This document shows, piece by piece, positions 7,470 to 17,179 of a stretch of 64,000 bases of DNA. The stretch covers positions 62,001 to 126,000 of the forward strand of contig JAUIJL010000017.1 of assembly GCA_030431255.1 (NCBI GenBank), given 5' to 3'. The position numbers were made by a program, and so were the translations under genes. Source of the stretch: Thermoanaerobaculia bacterium (GTDB taxonomy: Bacteria > Acidobacteriota > Thermoanaerobaculia > Multivoradales > J023). The notes under the pieces are model-generated. The model was not told where the DNA came from. It was given only the letters and a program-made list of their open reading frames with translations, and made no database searches. Every line of letters begins with the position of its first letter. The stretch's first letter is position 1.

Positions 7470-10400
7470 CTATTCGATGAGGGTCGACGACCAATGCGAG
7501 GTATCGCCGGTCTCGAAACCGTTCTTGAATATCTTGTCCGATAGCCGCAGATCGTCGATCAACACGGTCATCTCCGCGTCCGGGTCCGACAGGAGCAGGT
7601 CCACGCTACACAAAGCCGACATCGTCCCGGCGGGAGCTTTGAGGGACGCCGGGGCGAGGGCTGTCCAACCGGCCGTGGGCGCGGTGAAGAGCTCGTCCGA
7701 GGTGTCCATTCCCAGGGCCGCGCCGAGACAATTCTTTTGGTCGAAGAGCTCGCAGGTTTTCGAGACGGTGACGTCGGCCTCGAGATCCCGCAGCCAGACC
7801 ATGCCCGACATCTGGAAGCTTCCGGTGCCGGAGGCGGGCACGCATTGTCCGATGGAGAAGTCGGTGGTCGACAGGTTGTTGTACAGGATCGCGGCGCCGG
7901 AAATGCGTGCGGAATCCACGTCAAAGGCGGTGTAGGTGATTTCCGTGTCGGCGGTCGCCACCTCTTCCCACTCGTCCAAATCGCAATCGAAGTGTCCTTC
8001 GGTGAAGAGATTCTCCATGTCGATCCGGAAGTAACGCGCGAAATCGATGCCCGAGGAACCGTCCTCGTCTCCGTCCAGGCCGTTGCCCGCGGCATCGCTC
8101 ACCGCCTCGCAGACGAGCAGGCGATAGGGCGAATCCGCCAGCGGACCGGACAGTTGGAGGGTGGAGGTCAGGGAGGCGTCGTCATAGGTCACCGCGTCGA
8201 TCGTGATCGCCTCATCGTCACCCTGGAGGGCATCGCATTGCTCTGTTTCCAGATCGTGATCTGCCCCGGCCGAAATCAGCTGATAAACCGCCGGGTTGGT
8301 GACGTCGGACGCTTCGATATCCCCGGAAGGATCGTTCATCGCCTCGCTGAACGTCACCAGCAGCTGGTCGATGGCGACCGTGGTTTGCTCGCACTCGTCC
8401 AGGCTGCCGTCGCCCGTATCGCCCAGGGAGCCCACCAGTGTGACGGTCGGCGGTGTGGTTTCGATATCCGTGGTGGCGGTGGCGGTGTTGTTGGTCATGT
8501 CCGTGTCGTCGACCGTCGACGAAGCGGTCATGGTCACTTCCACGGTTCCGGTCGCGTCGGCCGGCAGTGGCACCTCGATGGTGAACGAGGTCGAAGCCAA
8601 GGCCGACAGCGCATGGATGGTGCCCAGGGTGCACGTGGGCACACCGGACGGATCCTCGCCACAGCCTACGGTCGTTGCCGTGCCCACCGCGCCGGTGATC
8701 GCCGTCTCCACGGACACGTTCTCCGCCGGGTCCGGGCCGAGGTTTTCCACCGTCACCGCGTAGAGGGCCGTGCCCATTGGAGCGGCGGTGGCGGCGGCTT
8801 CGCTGAACGTGATCTTTAGATCGGCGAGGCCGACCGATTCGATGGTGGTGGATTCGACGTCCGAGTTGTTGTTGGTGTCCGGGTCGTCGGTCGTGGATTG
8901 GACCGAGACTTGCTGCTGGATGACGCCACTTGCGGTCAGATCCACGGACGCCTCGAAGGTCACCGTCACCGGCAGGCCGGGCTCGAGATTGCCCAGGCTA
9001 CAGCTTGGCCAGCCCGCGGGATCGCCTTGGCATCCGGTCGAGGTCACGCCGGTAAATTCCGGGGTCGGCGCCGCCGAGATCACCACGGATTCCGCCAGAT
9101 TGGGGCCCAAGTTGAGCACGGTGACCCGGTAGATCACCGAATCGCCGGCGGCGACCGGGTCGGCCGCTTCCTCGATGGAAAGCACCAGATCCGCCATGCC
9201 CGGCGTGCCGATGACCGTGGTGGTCTCCAGGCCCCCGTTGTCGGCGGGTGCCAGCTCCGGGTTGGCGGAGTCGACCGAGGCCGCCAGCTCGACGGTGCCG
9301 GAAAGGGTCGACGGCAGCTCACCGGTGAAGGAAACGACCTTGGTGGACCCCGGCTCCACCGTGCCCAAAGTGCAAACCGGTGCTCCGCCGGGATCCTCGC
9401 TGCAACCCGTCGTGGAGGTGTTGAGGAAGTCGTTCGACACCGGCAGGGTGAGAACCGTTCCTTCGGCGGTTCCCGGCCCGCGATTGCCGACGTAGAAGGT
9501 GTAGGTCAGGGGCATGCCGGCGTCCACCGGATCCGCGGAGTCGGTGATGAATAGGAAGAGATCCACATCACCGACCACCTCGACCGTGGTCGCCTCGGTG
9601 CTGCTGTTGTTGTCGGGCAGGCTGTCGTTGGCGTCGGAGGTTACCGACGTGGTGGCGACCAAGGGATCGAGGGTGCCCGGATCCGTCTGCACGGTGATGG
9701 TGAATTGCGCGGACGAGCCGGCGGGGATCTCCCCCAGGCTACAGGATGCCGAGCCGTTCGGATCCTCAGCACAGCCTGCGGTCATGGGCGAGGTGACGCT
9801 CGGTGGCAGAGTGGTGGTGACGACCACGCCCGGAGCGGCATCGGGACCGTTGTTGAGCACGTCGACGGTGTAGGTCAAGGTGTCTCCGGCGGTGATTGGA
9901 TCGACGTCATCGTCGATGAAAATCAGCAGGTCGGCGCTGCCGGCGCCCACGTCGGTGGCCTCGTTCGCTTGGTTGTTGGCGACGTTGGGGTCGTCGGTGT
10001 CGGCGCTGACGGTGGCGGTATTGAGCAGCGTCGCGCCGGCTGCCGCGTTCACGGTGACGGTCACGGTGACGTTCTTGGAAGTGCCGGGCAAGATGTTGCC
10101 GATGTTGCAGGTCGGAATGCCGGCGGGATCCTCATTGCATCCGGAGGTCACCGCACCGCTGACGCCGGCGGGCAACGCCTCGGTGATGACCACGTTCTCC
10201 GCTTCGTCCGGACCGTTGTTCAACACCTGGAGGGTGTAGGTCAGAGTGGCTCCCGGGGCTACCGGATCATCGGAGTCTTGTTTCAGAATCAACAAATCCG
10301 CGGAGCCGCCACCACCACCCCCGACGACGATCACGTCGGTGACCTCGTTGTTGGCGGGATCCGGATCGCCGGTCGAGGCGGCTGCCGTGGCGGTGAAGCT

Positions 10401-12581
10401 CACCGTGCCCGACGCGCCGCCGGGTACCGGACGGGTGAGGGTGTATTGCACCGTGGAGCCGGCGGGCACCGTGCCGAGGGTGCAGGAAGTCGCGCCGTTC
10501 GGGTCTTCGGCACAGCCGGAGGTGGTGCTTCCGGTGCCGGAATCCGGTGCGAAGAGGTGAGACACCACCACGTCCGCGGCGTCGGAGCTTCCCAAATTTT
10601 CCACCGCCACCGTGTAGGTCACGGTTCCGCCGGGTGCCACCGGATTCGGCGTGCTCACGACGGAGATGGTCAGGTCGGTGGAGTCGGCGGTTTCGAAGAT
10701 ATAAGCGGCGCCGGAATCGATAAGAGCCCCGGTCAAGCGGGCGCCGGCGAGGATGGTGCCTCCCGAGATGTCGAGAGCGATCCCGAAGTCGTCTGCCACG
10801 GCGACGCCCGCGGGCAGGAATTTCTCCACCTGGGTCCAGCCGCCGGGCTGGCGGCGATAAAGATAGGCCGAGCCTGCGTTGAAGAGCGGGGAGTCGTCGA
10901 AGTGGGAGCCCACCACCACTTGATCGCCTTCCACCGCCACGGCCCAGCCGAAGAAATCCCCGGGTTCTTGGTCGGATGCGGTCAAACGGGCGGTTTGGCC
11001 CCAGGCGTTGGTGCCGCCTTCGTTACGCTCGTAGACATAGGCTTTGCCGGATTCGAGGCCGGTGCCGTCGGCGAAGTCGGCTCCGACCACGATCACATCG
11101 CCGTCGATCGCCACCGCGTCGCCGTAGCGGTCGTGCAGGGCGCCGTCGTCCGCTTCGAGCAGGGTCACGCCACCCCAGGCATTGGCGCCCCCTTGGTTGC
11201 GCTCAAAGACCCAGGCACGGCCGGTGCCGGTGAAGATCAAATCGGTAAAGGGCGAGCCGACCACCAGGGTGTCGCCGTCGAGCGCCACGTCGTGGCCGAA
11301 GTTGGCCCAGCCCATGGGAGTCGGCGTGGTGATGGTGGTCACGATGCCCCATTGGTCCGGGCCGCCGACGTCCCGTTGGAAAATGGAGACCTCACCGTTT
11401 TCCAGGGTGAGTGAAGGCAACGGCTCGGCAAGCCAGGTGCCGACGGCCACGGTGTCGCCGTCGATGGCCACGGAAAAGCCGAAGTTGTCGAAAATTCCAG
11501 GGGTCGGATTTTCGAGCTCGCGAATTTGCGACCAAGTGCCTCCGCTCCGTTTGAAGATGTAGACCCGGCCGGAGTCCCCCACCAGGCGATCGTTGGGCAA
11601 GATGAGGTCGTCGTCCTTCTGGTGAGCGCCGATGGCGATGTAATCACCGCTGACCGACACGTTGTAGCCGAAGCTGGCGCCCGGCTCGGCATCGCTGGCG
11701 GTGAGCGTTTGCAGCAGACCCCAATTCTCGGCACCGCCCTCGTTGCGCTCAAAGACGTAGACCTTTCCCGCCGCTCCGGCGAAACCGACATCGGCGAGGA
11801 AGGCGCCGACCACCGCGGTGTCGCCGTCGAGGGACACGGACCAGCCCGCGTGCTCGACGGTCGTCGCGAGGGGTTGGAAGAGCTTCTTTACCTCGGTGAC
11901 GAAGCTGGTGAGCATCAAGGGGTAAGCGGCCCCGGTGTCGTCGACCCGCAGGCGAAGGCCGGTCTCGGTGGGCTCGATGCGGGTGGGTAGGACCTGACCG
12001 CCGGCATCGACGGCGGTGAATTCGCCGTAGCTCAGAGACCGACTGCCTCGCCTCAGCTCGACGGCCGATCCGGAATGCTTGAAGGATGCTTCGAGATCAC
12101 CGTCCAGGTCTAGGAGCAGCAGAAGATCGCCGGATCCAGCCTCTGCTCCCCGGCCGAGCTGAGCATAGGGCGGCTGTTGTAGGGTGAATCCGTGGGTGAG
12201 CCGCGATCCGGAGCCCGTCACCCATTGGCGCAGATGACCGTGGTCGAGCTCCGCACGGACGCCGGATGCGCGCAAGGTGCCGTCCGATGCCTCGACCATC
12301 GCGCCGCTGCGACCGAAGGACCTGAGGTGCAAAGCGAGCTGCCAAGGCTCGCCGTCGTCATGGCCCGCAAGGCGCAAACCGCCGTCGCCAAAGGCACCCA
12401 CGGTGCCTTTGGAGAGGGTGGTGAGCCAAGCACTGGAGACGTCGAGGCCGGCTTCCGCGGCCCGAATTCGGGCCTCGAGGGTTTGGGGTAAGTCGGTCTG
12501 GTTGGATTCAGCTGTCGTCGGCCCGGCGAATAACCCGAGGCAGACGAGAAGAAGTAGACAAGTCGAGATCTTGCGAAACAT
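7470..12581 (-). CDS. giant secreted FG-GAP propeller / DUF11 repeat protein with GFE-x-G C-terminus
   Basis: A 1703-residue surface or secreted protein. ATG 12581 is chosen because AAGGAG lies eight bases upstream and a clean signal peptide follows (MFRKISTCLLLLVCLGLFAG). After a linker of about 200 residues come seven FG-GAP-like blades, each with a DGDxxxVG...G.aYvFeR core, enough for a complete seven-bladed propeller (about residues 235-640). Six DUF11 modules follow (about 650-1330), each with a DPVAPG-like entry and the cysteine pair of GCxEDPxGxxxCxLG. A last domain with further cysteines ends in GFETGDTSHWSS. DUF11 chains are usually stalks of cell-surface proteins. The role is probably adhesion or structure; ligand unknown. 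A second protein at 43.1 kb ends in the same motif. Confidence 0.88.
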   Translation of the reverse strand: MFRKISTCLLLLVCLGLFAGPTTAESNQTDLPQTLEARIRAAEAGLDVSSAWLTTLSKGTVGAFGDGGLRLAGHDDGEPWQLALHLRSFGRSGAMVEASDGTLRASGVRAELDHGHLRQWVTGSGSRLTHGFTLQQPPYAQLGRGAEAGSGDLLLLLDLDGDLEASFKHSGSAVELRRGSRSLSYGEFTAVDAGGQVLPTRIEPTETGLRLRVDDTGAAYPLMLTSFVTEVKKLFQPLATTVEHAGWSVSLDGDTAVVGAFLADVGFAGAAGKVYVFERNEGGAENWGLLQTLTASDAEPGASFGYNVSVSGDYIAIGAHQKDDDLILPNDRLVGDSGRVYIFKRSGGTWSQIRELENPTPGIFDNFGFSVAIDGDTVAVGTWLAEPLPSLTLENGEVSIFQRDVGGPDQWGIVTTITTPTPMGWANFGHDVALDGDTLVVGSPFTDLIFTGTGRAWVFERNQGGANAWGGVTLLEADDGALHDRYGDAVAIDGDVIVVGADFADGTGLESGKAYVYERNEGGTNAWGQTARLTASDQEPGDFFGWAVAVEGDQVVVGSHFDDSPLFNAGSAYLYRRQPGGWTQVEKFLPAGVAVADDFGIALDISGGTILAGARLTGALIDSGAAYIFETADSTDLTISVVSTPNPVAPGGTVTYTVAVENLGSSDAADVVVSHLFAPDSGTGSTTSGCAEDPNGATSCTLGTVPAGSTVQYTLTRPVPGGASGTVSFTATAAASTGDPDPANNEVTDVIVVGGGGGGSADLLILKQDSDDPVAPGATLTYTLQVLNNGPDEAENVVITEALPAGVSGAVTSGCNEDPAGIPTCNIGNILPGTSKNVTVTVTVNAAAGATLLNTATVSADTDDPNVANNQANEATDVGAGSADLLIFIDDDVDPITAGDTLTYTVDVLNNGPDAAPGVVVTTTLPPSVTSPMTAGCAEDPNGSASCSLGEIPAGSSAQFTITVQTDPGTLDPLVATTSVTSDANDSLPDNNSSTEATTVEVVGDVDLFLFITDSADPVDAGMPLTYTFYVGNRGPGTAEGTVLTLPVSNDFLNTSTTGCSEDPGGAPVCTLGTVEPGSTKVVSFTGELPSTLSGTVELAASVDSANPELAPADNGGLETTTVIGTPGMADLVLSIEEAADPVAAGDSVIYRVTVLNLGPNLAESVVISAAPTPEFTGVTSTGCQGDPAGWPSCSLGNLEPGLPVTVTFEASVDLTASGVIQQQVSVQSTTDDPDTNNNSDVESTTIESVGLADLKITFSEAAATAAPMGTALYAVTVENLGPDPAENVSVETAITGAVGTATTVGCGEDPSGVPTCTLGTIHALSALASTSFTIEVPLPADATGTVEVTMTASSTVDDTDMTNNTATATTDIETTPPTVTLVGSLGDTGDGSLDECEQTTVAIDQLLVTFSEAMNDPSGDIEASDVTNPAVYQLISAGADHDLETEQCDALQGDDEAITIDAVTYDDASLTSTLQLSGPLADSPYRLLVCEAVSDAAGNGLDGDEDGSSGIDFARYFRIDMENLFTEGHFDCDLDEWEEVATADTEITYTAFDVDSARISGAAILYNNLSTTDFSIGQCVPASGTGSFQMSGMVWLRDLEADVTVSKTCELFDQKNCLGAALGMDTSDELFTAPTAGWTALAPASLKAPAGTMSALCSVDLLLSDPDAEMTVLIDDLRLSDKIFKNGFETGDTSHWSSTLIE

Positions 12582-12737
12582 GGGAACAGCTCCTTGAGAT
12601 GATGATCGAAGCGGGACGGGGGGCCGAGCATGGTCGTGTCGTTCGATCAAGAGCTGTCGCCGGACGGTCAGGTATCTCACCTGACTTGGCAAATCATCCT
12701 ACTTAGTCCATGTTGCTGTATCTCGAAAGCCGTCTCG

Positions 12738-13775
12738 TCAACGGCTCAGGGAGAGACCGCGCAGCAGATCCGCGGCCTCGAGGGTCACCCTGCGCCCCTC
12801 GGCGAGGGTCTCTTCTGCTCGGTAGACTTCGAGCATGGCGATGCCGCCGAGCTCGGGGCAGAGCTCCACATCGGGAGCGTCTTGCTCGAGGCGGGATCGC
12901 GCGACTCGATCTTGGAGGATGTGCAGGGCACCCACCAAGGAATCGTAGAGGCCCGGCGGGGTCGGTCCCGGATCCTCGTTTGACAAGTCATCTCCGGACC
13001 ATCGGCTGCTCCACTCGGAATCCTCCCAAGCCGCGGAAACCCTTCTCTTGAGCTGGTCCAAGCGGTCACCCATTGCTTCCCAGGCGTCTGCCAGGGCTCG
13101 CGGAGCCGAGTCGGGCAGGCCTGGTTCGTGATCTGCGGGGAGAGGGTCGGTGTCGCTCGAATCGGAGTCGCTCGAGGATTTGGGCTCCGATTCCGCCAGC
13201 CTGCGCGAGGCTCTCGATTGCACGATGCCGCGATTGAGATTCACGGCAATCACCCGGGTGGCACCGAGCTCCCGGCAGAGTCGAACGGGAATCGGGTCGG
13301 ATAGGCCACCGTCCATGAGCAAGCGACCGTCTACCAGCGCCGGCGGCAGCAAACCCGGCATGGACATGGACGCGCGGACCGCGTCGATCAGCGAGCCGGA
13401 TTTGAAGGTGTGGGCCTCACCGGTTTCGAAATCCGTGGCCACGGCGGCAAACGTTCGTGGCAAAGACTCGATGCGCAGGTCGGCATAGCGGTCGAAGAGG
13501 CGGTAAAGGCGCTCGCCCTTGATCAGACTATTTCGAAGGTTGAGATCCAAAAAAGCGAGCACGTCTCGGCGACGCAGGGAGAGGGCCCATCGCTCCAACA
13601 ACTGAAGCCGCCTGGATGCCCAGGCGGCCCCCACCAACGCTCCCACCGAGGCTCCGCAGACCACCCGCGGCTCAATGCCCAGCTCGTCGAGGGCCCGAAA
13701 GACCCCCAGATGGGCCCATCCCCGGGCGGAGCCGCTGCCCAATGCCAGGCCCCAAATCGGTGCTTCCTCGTCCAT
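12738..13775 (-). CDS. patatin-like phospholipase (RssA/NTE family)
   Basis: A 345-residue serine esterase of the patatin family, acting on phospholipid or lysophospholipid acyl chains through a Ser-Asp dyad. The oxyanion segment GSGSARGWAHLG is at residues 13-24, the nucleophile elbow GASVG near 41-45, and the catalytic aspartate in MDGGLSDPIPV near 153-163. The catalytic domain takes up about 300 residues. An acidic/serine-rich insertion (SEPKSSSDSDSSDTDP) precedes a C-terminal helical region of unknown role. No signal peptide, so probably cytoplasmic or peripheral. It is followed by the giant secreted gene on the same strand after about 150 bases. Confidence 0.9.
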   Translation of the reverse strand: MDEEAPIWGLALGSGSARGWAHLGVFRALDELGIEPRVVCGASVGALVGAAWASRRLQLLERWALSLRRRDVLAFLDLNLRNSLIKGERLYRLFDRYADLRIESLPRTFAAVATDFETGEAHTFKSGSLIDAVRASMSMPGLLPPALVDGRLLMDGGLSDPIPVRLCRELGATRVIAVNLNRGIVQSRASRRLAESEPKSSSDSDSSDTDPLPADHEPGLPDSAPRALADAWEAMGDRLDQLKRRVSAAWEDSEWSSRWSGDDLSNEDPGPTPPGLYDSLVGALHILQDRVARSRLEQDAPDVELCPELGGIAMLEVYRAEETLAEGRRVTLEAADLLRGLSLSR

Positions 13776-13836
13776 GGAGGAAGCCTATCCCATGGGAGCC
13801 GGAACGGCACTGGGCGGCTGGTCTATGGCGTCTTAC

Positions 13837-15324
13837 TTAGGTGGTAGTGCCGTCACCGCCGTCACCGCCACCGCCGCCACCGCCGCCACCTCCGTCACCG
13901 CCACCTCCGTCACCGCCACCTCCGTCACCGGCCGCGGTCCTGGCGGAGAGTTCCTCACATTCGGCTTCTGCAACTTTCTTGGCTGCTTCAGCCTTCTTGA
14001 TGCAGGATTGCGCTTTCGTTTTGGCGATTTCCAGACAGCTGGCTTTCACGGTTTCTTCACCGGCGTTGCAGGCTCTATCGTCGGTGATTCGAGTGGTGAG
14101 GCATGTTTCTTCTGCAACAAAAAATGTTTGTTCAGCTTCGAGCTTGCACTTCTTCTCAGTCGCTTCCGTCAGCTCCTCTTTCAGTCTTTTAGCTTCTGCT
14201 TCTTCAGCCTCTGTTTTCGCATCGTCTTTGGCTTTCTTTGCGGCTGCCGCAGCTGCTTTTGCAGCGTCTGCCCGAGCTGCGTCCCGTTGACGGAAGATAT
14301 TCGATCCGAAACGGAACGACAGGCCGATGTAGAGGTTTGGGACAAAGGTTTTTTCCACCAGCTGATCTGAATCGATGTTCTCTTTGATCACATCGCCGGC
14401 GTTGTATCTGCCCACCAAGTCCGTGCGCTCATGGATGGCAATGCCCCCGGTTACCGTCACATTTTCATTGAACGTGTAGCCAATGCCACCAAGCACCGAG
14501 ATGTTTTCGAGGTCGTAGCCCAGGCCGAAGATCGGTCCGAAATTTTTGCCGGGGCGGGAGTATCGGAAGAGGATGGAAGCCAGGAAGTCACCTTCTTCTC
14601 GATCCTCTTCCTCGGTGATCACGAAGGTGCCTTCTTCTTCCCCAACTTTAGAAACAAACTTGCGGTCCCGATTGGGAACAAAAGTAAAGCCGTAGGTGGT
14701 TTGCCAGCCGGAGCAGCTGGAGGGAATCTTCCAGGTTTTCTCATCCAAGCTAATGGCTTTTGCTCGTTTCACGCTTACCGTCAGGGTCTCGTCTGCTCCA
14801 AGCACCAATGAGGTGCCGTCCTGCTTTCGCGTCGACGCGACGGCGTTGTCCCCAGAAGTGCAACCGGTCAAGCTCTTTGCCTTGTAGGCGTCGACGGCTT
14901 TTTCAACGTCCGATTCCGACTTGGCTTGTCCCAGTGCGCTGGTCAGCTCAGAGGTAGCGGTTCCGCATGCGTCTTGGGCCAGCCTTTCCGACGAAGGAAG
15001 GCCACTTCCACTGAAGCTGAAAGCACTTGTAGACAGGGGAGCGATGCAAGACACCCTTCCCAGCTCCACCTCATAGGTCGCCGCGGGAATGGCGTTGATC
15101 AGCTGAACACAGGAGACGGTTCCGGCGATGGAGGCGTCGAAGCCCAGATCTCCGCGGGAAAGATCCAGGGTGACCTCGCATTCCGCCGCCCCTGCCGCTG
15201 ACGGCAAGGTCGCCATGGTGCAGGCGATGATCAGAAACCAGGGCCAGACGTTTCCAGCCCTGAAGCGTTTCGCCCGGGCATCCTTCGGCTCGGCGGTGCC
15301 CGATACGATTTTCGATGGGAACAT
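13837..15324 (-). CDS. exported envelope protein with barrel-like region, coiled coil and Gly/Asp tail
   Basis: A 495-residue protein not recognised as a named family. ATG 15324 has AGGAG about six bases upstream. A long N-terminal region with a hydrophobic core ending in SAAGAAE indicates export. The next section to about residue 345 has alternating polar and apolar beta strands, including GPIFGLGYDLENISVLGG and FVPNLYIGLSFRFGSN, which suggest an outer-membrane barrel. Residues about 350-465 are alanine-, lysine- and glutamate-rich and strongly coiled-coil-like, with paired cysteines. The tail is almost pure glycine and aspartate with regular GGGGD spacing. Possible role: outer-membrane protein that reaches peptidoglycan or the outside through its helical arm (inference). 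Confidence 0.75.
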   Translation of the reverse strand: MFPSKIVSGTAEPKDARAKRFRAGNVWPWFLIIACTMATLPSAAGAAECEVTLDLSRGDLGFDASIAGTVSCVQLINAIPAATYEVELGRVSCIAPLSTSAFSFSGSGLPSSERLAQDACGTATSELTSALGQAKSESDVEKAVDAYKAKSLTGCTSGDNAVASTRKQDGTSLVLGADETLTVSVKRAKAISLDEKTWKIPSSCSGWQTTYGFTFVPNRDRKFVSKVGEEEGTFVITEEEDREEGDFLASILFRYSRPGKNFGPIFGLGYDLENISVLGGIGYTFNENVTVTGGIAIHERTDLVGRYNAGDVIKENIDSDQLVEKTFVPNLYIGLSFRFGSNIFRQRDAARADAAKAAAAAAKKAKDDAKTEAEEAEAKRLKEELTEATEKKCKLEAEQTFFVAEETCLTTRITDDRACNAGEETVKASCLEIAKTKAQSCIKKAEAAKKVAEAECEELSARTAAGDGGGGDGGGGDGGGGGGGGGGDGGDGTTT

Positions 15325-15478
15325 GCTCTTCTCCTAAAGTCCTTGGCGCCGCGAAACCCTCCGCGGCCTTTTATCTGTTTGCCTTTACAGCGCAGAGCCC
15401 TGGAGAAATGACCCATCGGTTTTGCCGATGGTTGGTAGGAATTTGGAGGATTAGCTGTGGTGGGTATTCCTCAAACGA

Positions 15479-15503
15479 CGGACGGCCGCCATTGGCGGCC
15501 GTC
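15479..15503. other. perfect inverted repeat, possible terminator
   Basis: An 11-bp perfect stem (GGACGGCCGCC) with a three-base loop, lying between the stop of the FG-GAP fragment and the start of the envelope protein gene. No clear T-run follows on either strand, so termination is uncertain. Confidence 0.45.
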
Positions 15504-15598
15504 CTCACGATCAGGAGGGCGATATTCTTTTTCTGAGAGTCGACTTCTTTTTCTGCTCGGATTCCCGGCGGCGGAGCCCCGAGATCCTCTGTGAGAGA

Positions 15599-16132
15599 TC
15601 AGAATTTGAAGGTGGCGACCTCGTCTTGACCGTCGCCGTCATAGTCCAGGCCGGTGATTCTCACGAAGTTTTGGGTGGCGGGGATCATCCAGTGATCGGA
15701 AGCTACCCAGGTGATGGGTGCGGCGTTCGTGCTTTGCAGCTCGCCGACCACGCCGATACCCATTTGGGAAACGATCATGATCTCGTCGTCACCGTCGCCG
15801 TCGAAGTCGCCGCCGGCGATGCTGATCGAGCCGCCGAAATTGAGGAAGTTGTGAGCCAGGAGCTGGGTCGCTTCAGCGTTCCAAATCAGCAGGCTGGTAC
15901 CGTTGTAGGTCACCAGCTCGTCGATGCCGTCACCGTTGTAGTTCATGGAAGTGATGGATTGGGTGACCCCAACGAGGGCCAGGCCGTTTTGGCGCGCCAG
16001 GGTATCCGGTGTCGTGCTTCCTGGGGCGGTGTAGAGGCTGTAGGAAAAGACGGGATACATGGCTTCCACGGCATCGATATCGCCGTCGGAGAGTTTCCGG
16101 GGCGGAGCCTGAGGAGTGGCGCCCGAATTCAT
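15599..16132 (-). pseudogene. FG-GAP/VCBS fragment with the tail of a metalloprotease domain
   Basis: The 177-residue reading frame begins with LSDGDIDAVEAMYP (about residues 14-27), which matches the end of astacin/matrixin-like zinc protease domains (LSxxDIxAIxxLYP). Three FG-GAP/VCBS-like calcium-loop units follow (NGDGIDE, DGDGDDE, DGDGQDE). No signal peptide and no HExxH zinc site are present. The frame stays open only about 50 bases upstream of the ATG before a TAG at 16181-16183, and the upstream DNA is AT-rich and non-coding. It is best read as the 3' remnant of a secreted protease whose catalytic part has been lost. It could be expressed as a short protein, but no ribosome site supports this. 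Confidence 0.6.
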
Positions 16133-16380
16133 GGCTAAGCTATTGATAATGAGCAGGTAGAGATATAGATAAGATGAGTGCTAAAGCGCTGATGGACGTA
16201 GCTGTCGCGTTTTTATAGAACATGAGAAATTCCCTGGGGTAAAGTTTATTTAGTAGTGCTTTCATTTATTACTTGCGCATGAAAAACAGAATCGCCCTCA
16301 TCAATTTCTAGATTTGTTGGATCTTCTGACTGATCAGCGCAAGCCAATCACTACCTCGTTGCGAGGGATTAGGAGATGTT

Positions 16381-16398
16381 GGAAGCCGGCCGGCTTCC
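16381..16398. repeat. 18-bp perfect palindrome in a gene-free stretch
   Basis: GGAAGCCGGCCGGCTTCC is a perfect palindrome about 75 bases past the stop of the PIN-domain gene and may act as its terminator or as a protein site. The rest of 16133-16472 is AT-rich near 16140-16310 and shows no gene. Confidence 0.5.
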
Positions 16399-16472
16399 AG
16401 GTCAGGGAGCCGGCTCAGAGGGCTTGGTGGGCTCTGAGGGTTAGAGGACCCGGTGGGCCGGGAAGCTCAGGC

Positions 16473-16802
16473 TCAGCTCCAGAGGCGCTGAGTGGGGTAG
16501 AGGTCGAACGTGGTGTCTTTGCCCAGCACGGGAATGCCTTCAGCCAGGCTTTGGGAGATGATGAGCCGGTCGAACGGGTCTCTATGGTGAAACGGCAGTC
16601 GAGCCAAAGCATCCAGATGGTTCGCCTTAATGCCCAAAACGTCGATGGCATTGCCTTCGACCTGGTTACGGACAAGCTCCGTGACAGACATTCTCAGTCG
16701 AAGCTTACCCAAGCTGGCTATCCGTCGACGGGCTTCCTTGTGGAGTCGTGAATCACCGCCTATGAACCAGAGGAACGTATGGGTGTCTAACAGAATCCTC
16801 AC
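16473..16802 (-). CDS. VapC-like PIN-domain toxin with internal deletion
   Basis: A 109-residue PIN-domain protein, the RNase toxin partner of the antitoxin encoded just upstream (four-base ATGA overlap). It starts with the metal-binding MRILLDTHTFLW and ends with HHRDPFDRLIISQSL and a VLGKD strand, as in VapC-type toxins. Compared with the intact relative at 35211-35597 (128 residues), about 19 residues are missing between ARRRIA and LGKLRL, exactly where the WEI segment with the second catalytic acidic residue should be. The reading frame is kept, so a stable but probably inactive protein may be made. This loss is read directly from the sequence; inactivity is inference. Confidence 0.75.
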   Translation of the reverse strand: MRILLDTHTFLWFIGGDSRLHKEARRRIASLGKLRLRMSVTELVRNQVEGNAIDVLGIKANHLDALARLPFHHRDPFDRLIISQSLAEGIPVLGKDTTFDLYPTQRLWS

Positions 16803-17026
16803 GACTCATAGGTCTCGAAGTCGTCGAGGGGCTCCTCGAAGTCGTCGCTGATTTCAATGGCATCCCTTGCGCTTCCGTACCGCGGCCGACGCGGAGGATC
16901 CTCCATTAGCACTAGGCGGAAGACCACTCCGTCCGTGTGTCGAATGCCTACTTCTTTTCCGACCGCCGCTTCACGGAGTAGCTCGGACAGGCGGGACTGG
17001 GCTTCTTTCAACTCCAGCACGTGCAT
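16799..17026 (-). CDS. Phd/YefM-type antitoxin
   Basis: A 75-residue antitoxin. The N-terminal half (MHVLELKEAQSRLSELLREA) matches the DNA-binding Phd/YefM fold, and the C-terminal half is acidic (ISDDFEEPLDDFETYES), fitting the disordered tail that wraps around a PIN toxin. It comes first in the pair and overlaps the toxin start by four bases, the usual arrangement for autoregulated type II modules. It would bind its own promoter, probably in the region 17027-17060. The toxin it should neutralise looks damaged. Confidence 0.85.
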   Translation of the reverse strand: MHVLELKEAQSRLSELLREAAVGKEVGIRHTDGVVFRLVLMEDPPRRPRYGSARDAIEISDDFEEPLDDFETYES

Positions 17027-17179
17027 TTCGGATCCCTTTGCGCTCGCGGTTCGGCCGTTGTACCTAAGGCGTTCTGCATTCTTCGCCTTCGACCCCGTAG
17101 AACTTTAGCACGCCGGCAGAGAAGCTCGTTCGGGTCCGAAAGGCATCGAGATCCCTGGAGCTGGGTTTGCGCGAGATTC

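Noticed and set aside
9705-11414. Plus-strand open frame of 569 codons inside the DUF11 gene
   Set aside because: Antisense to a strongly supported repeat protein and with glycine/arginine-rich composition only.
13837-13936. Gly/Asp-rich tail as a separate repeat or frameshift
   Set aside because: It is in frame with the envelope protein and ends at its stop; low-complexity tails are common there.
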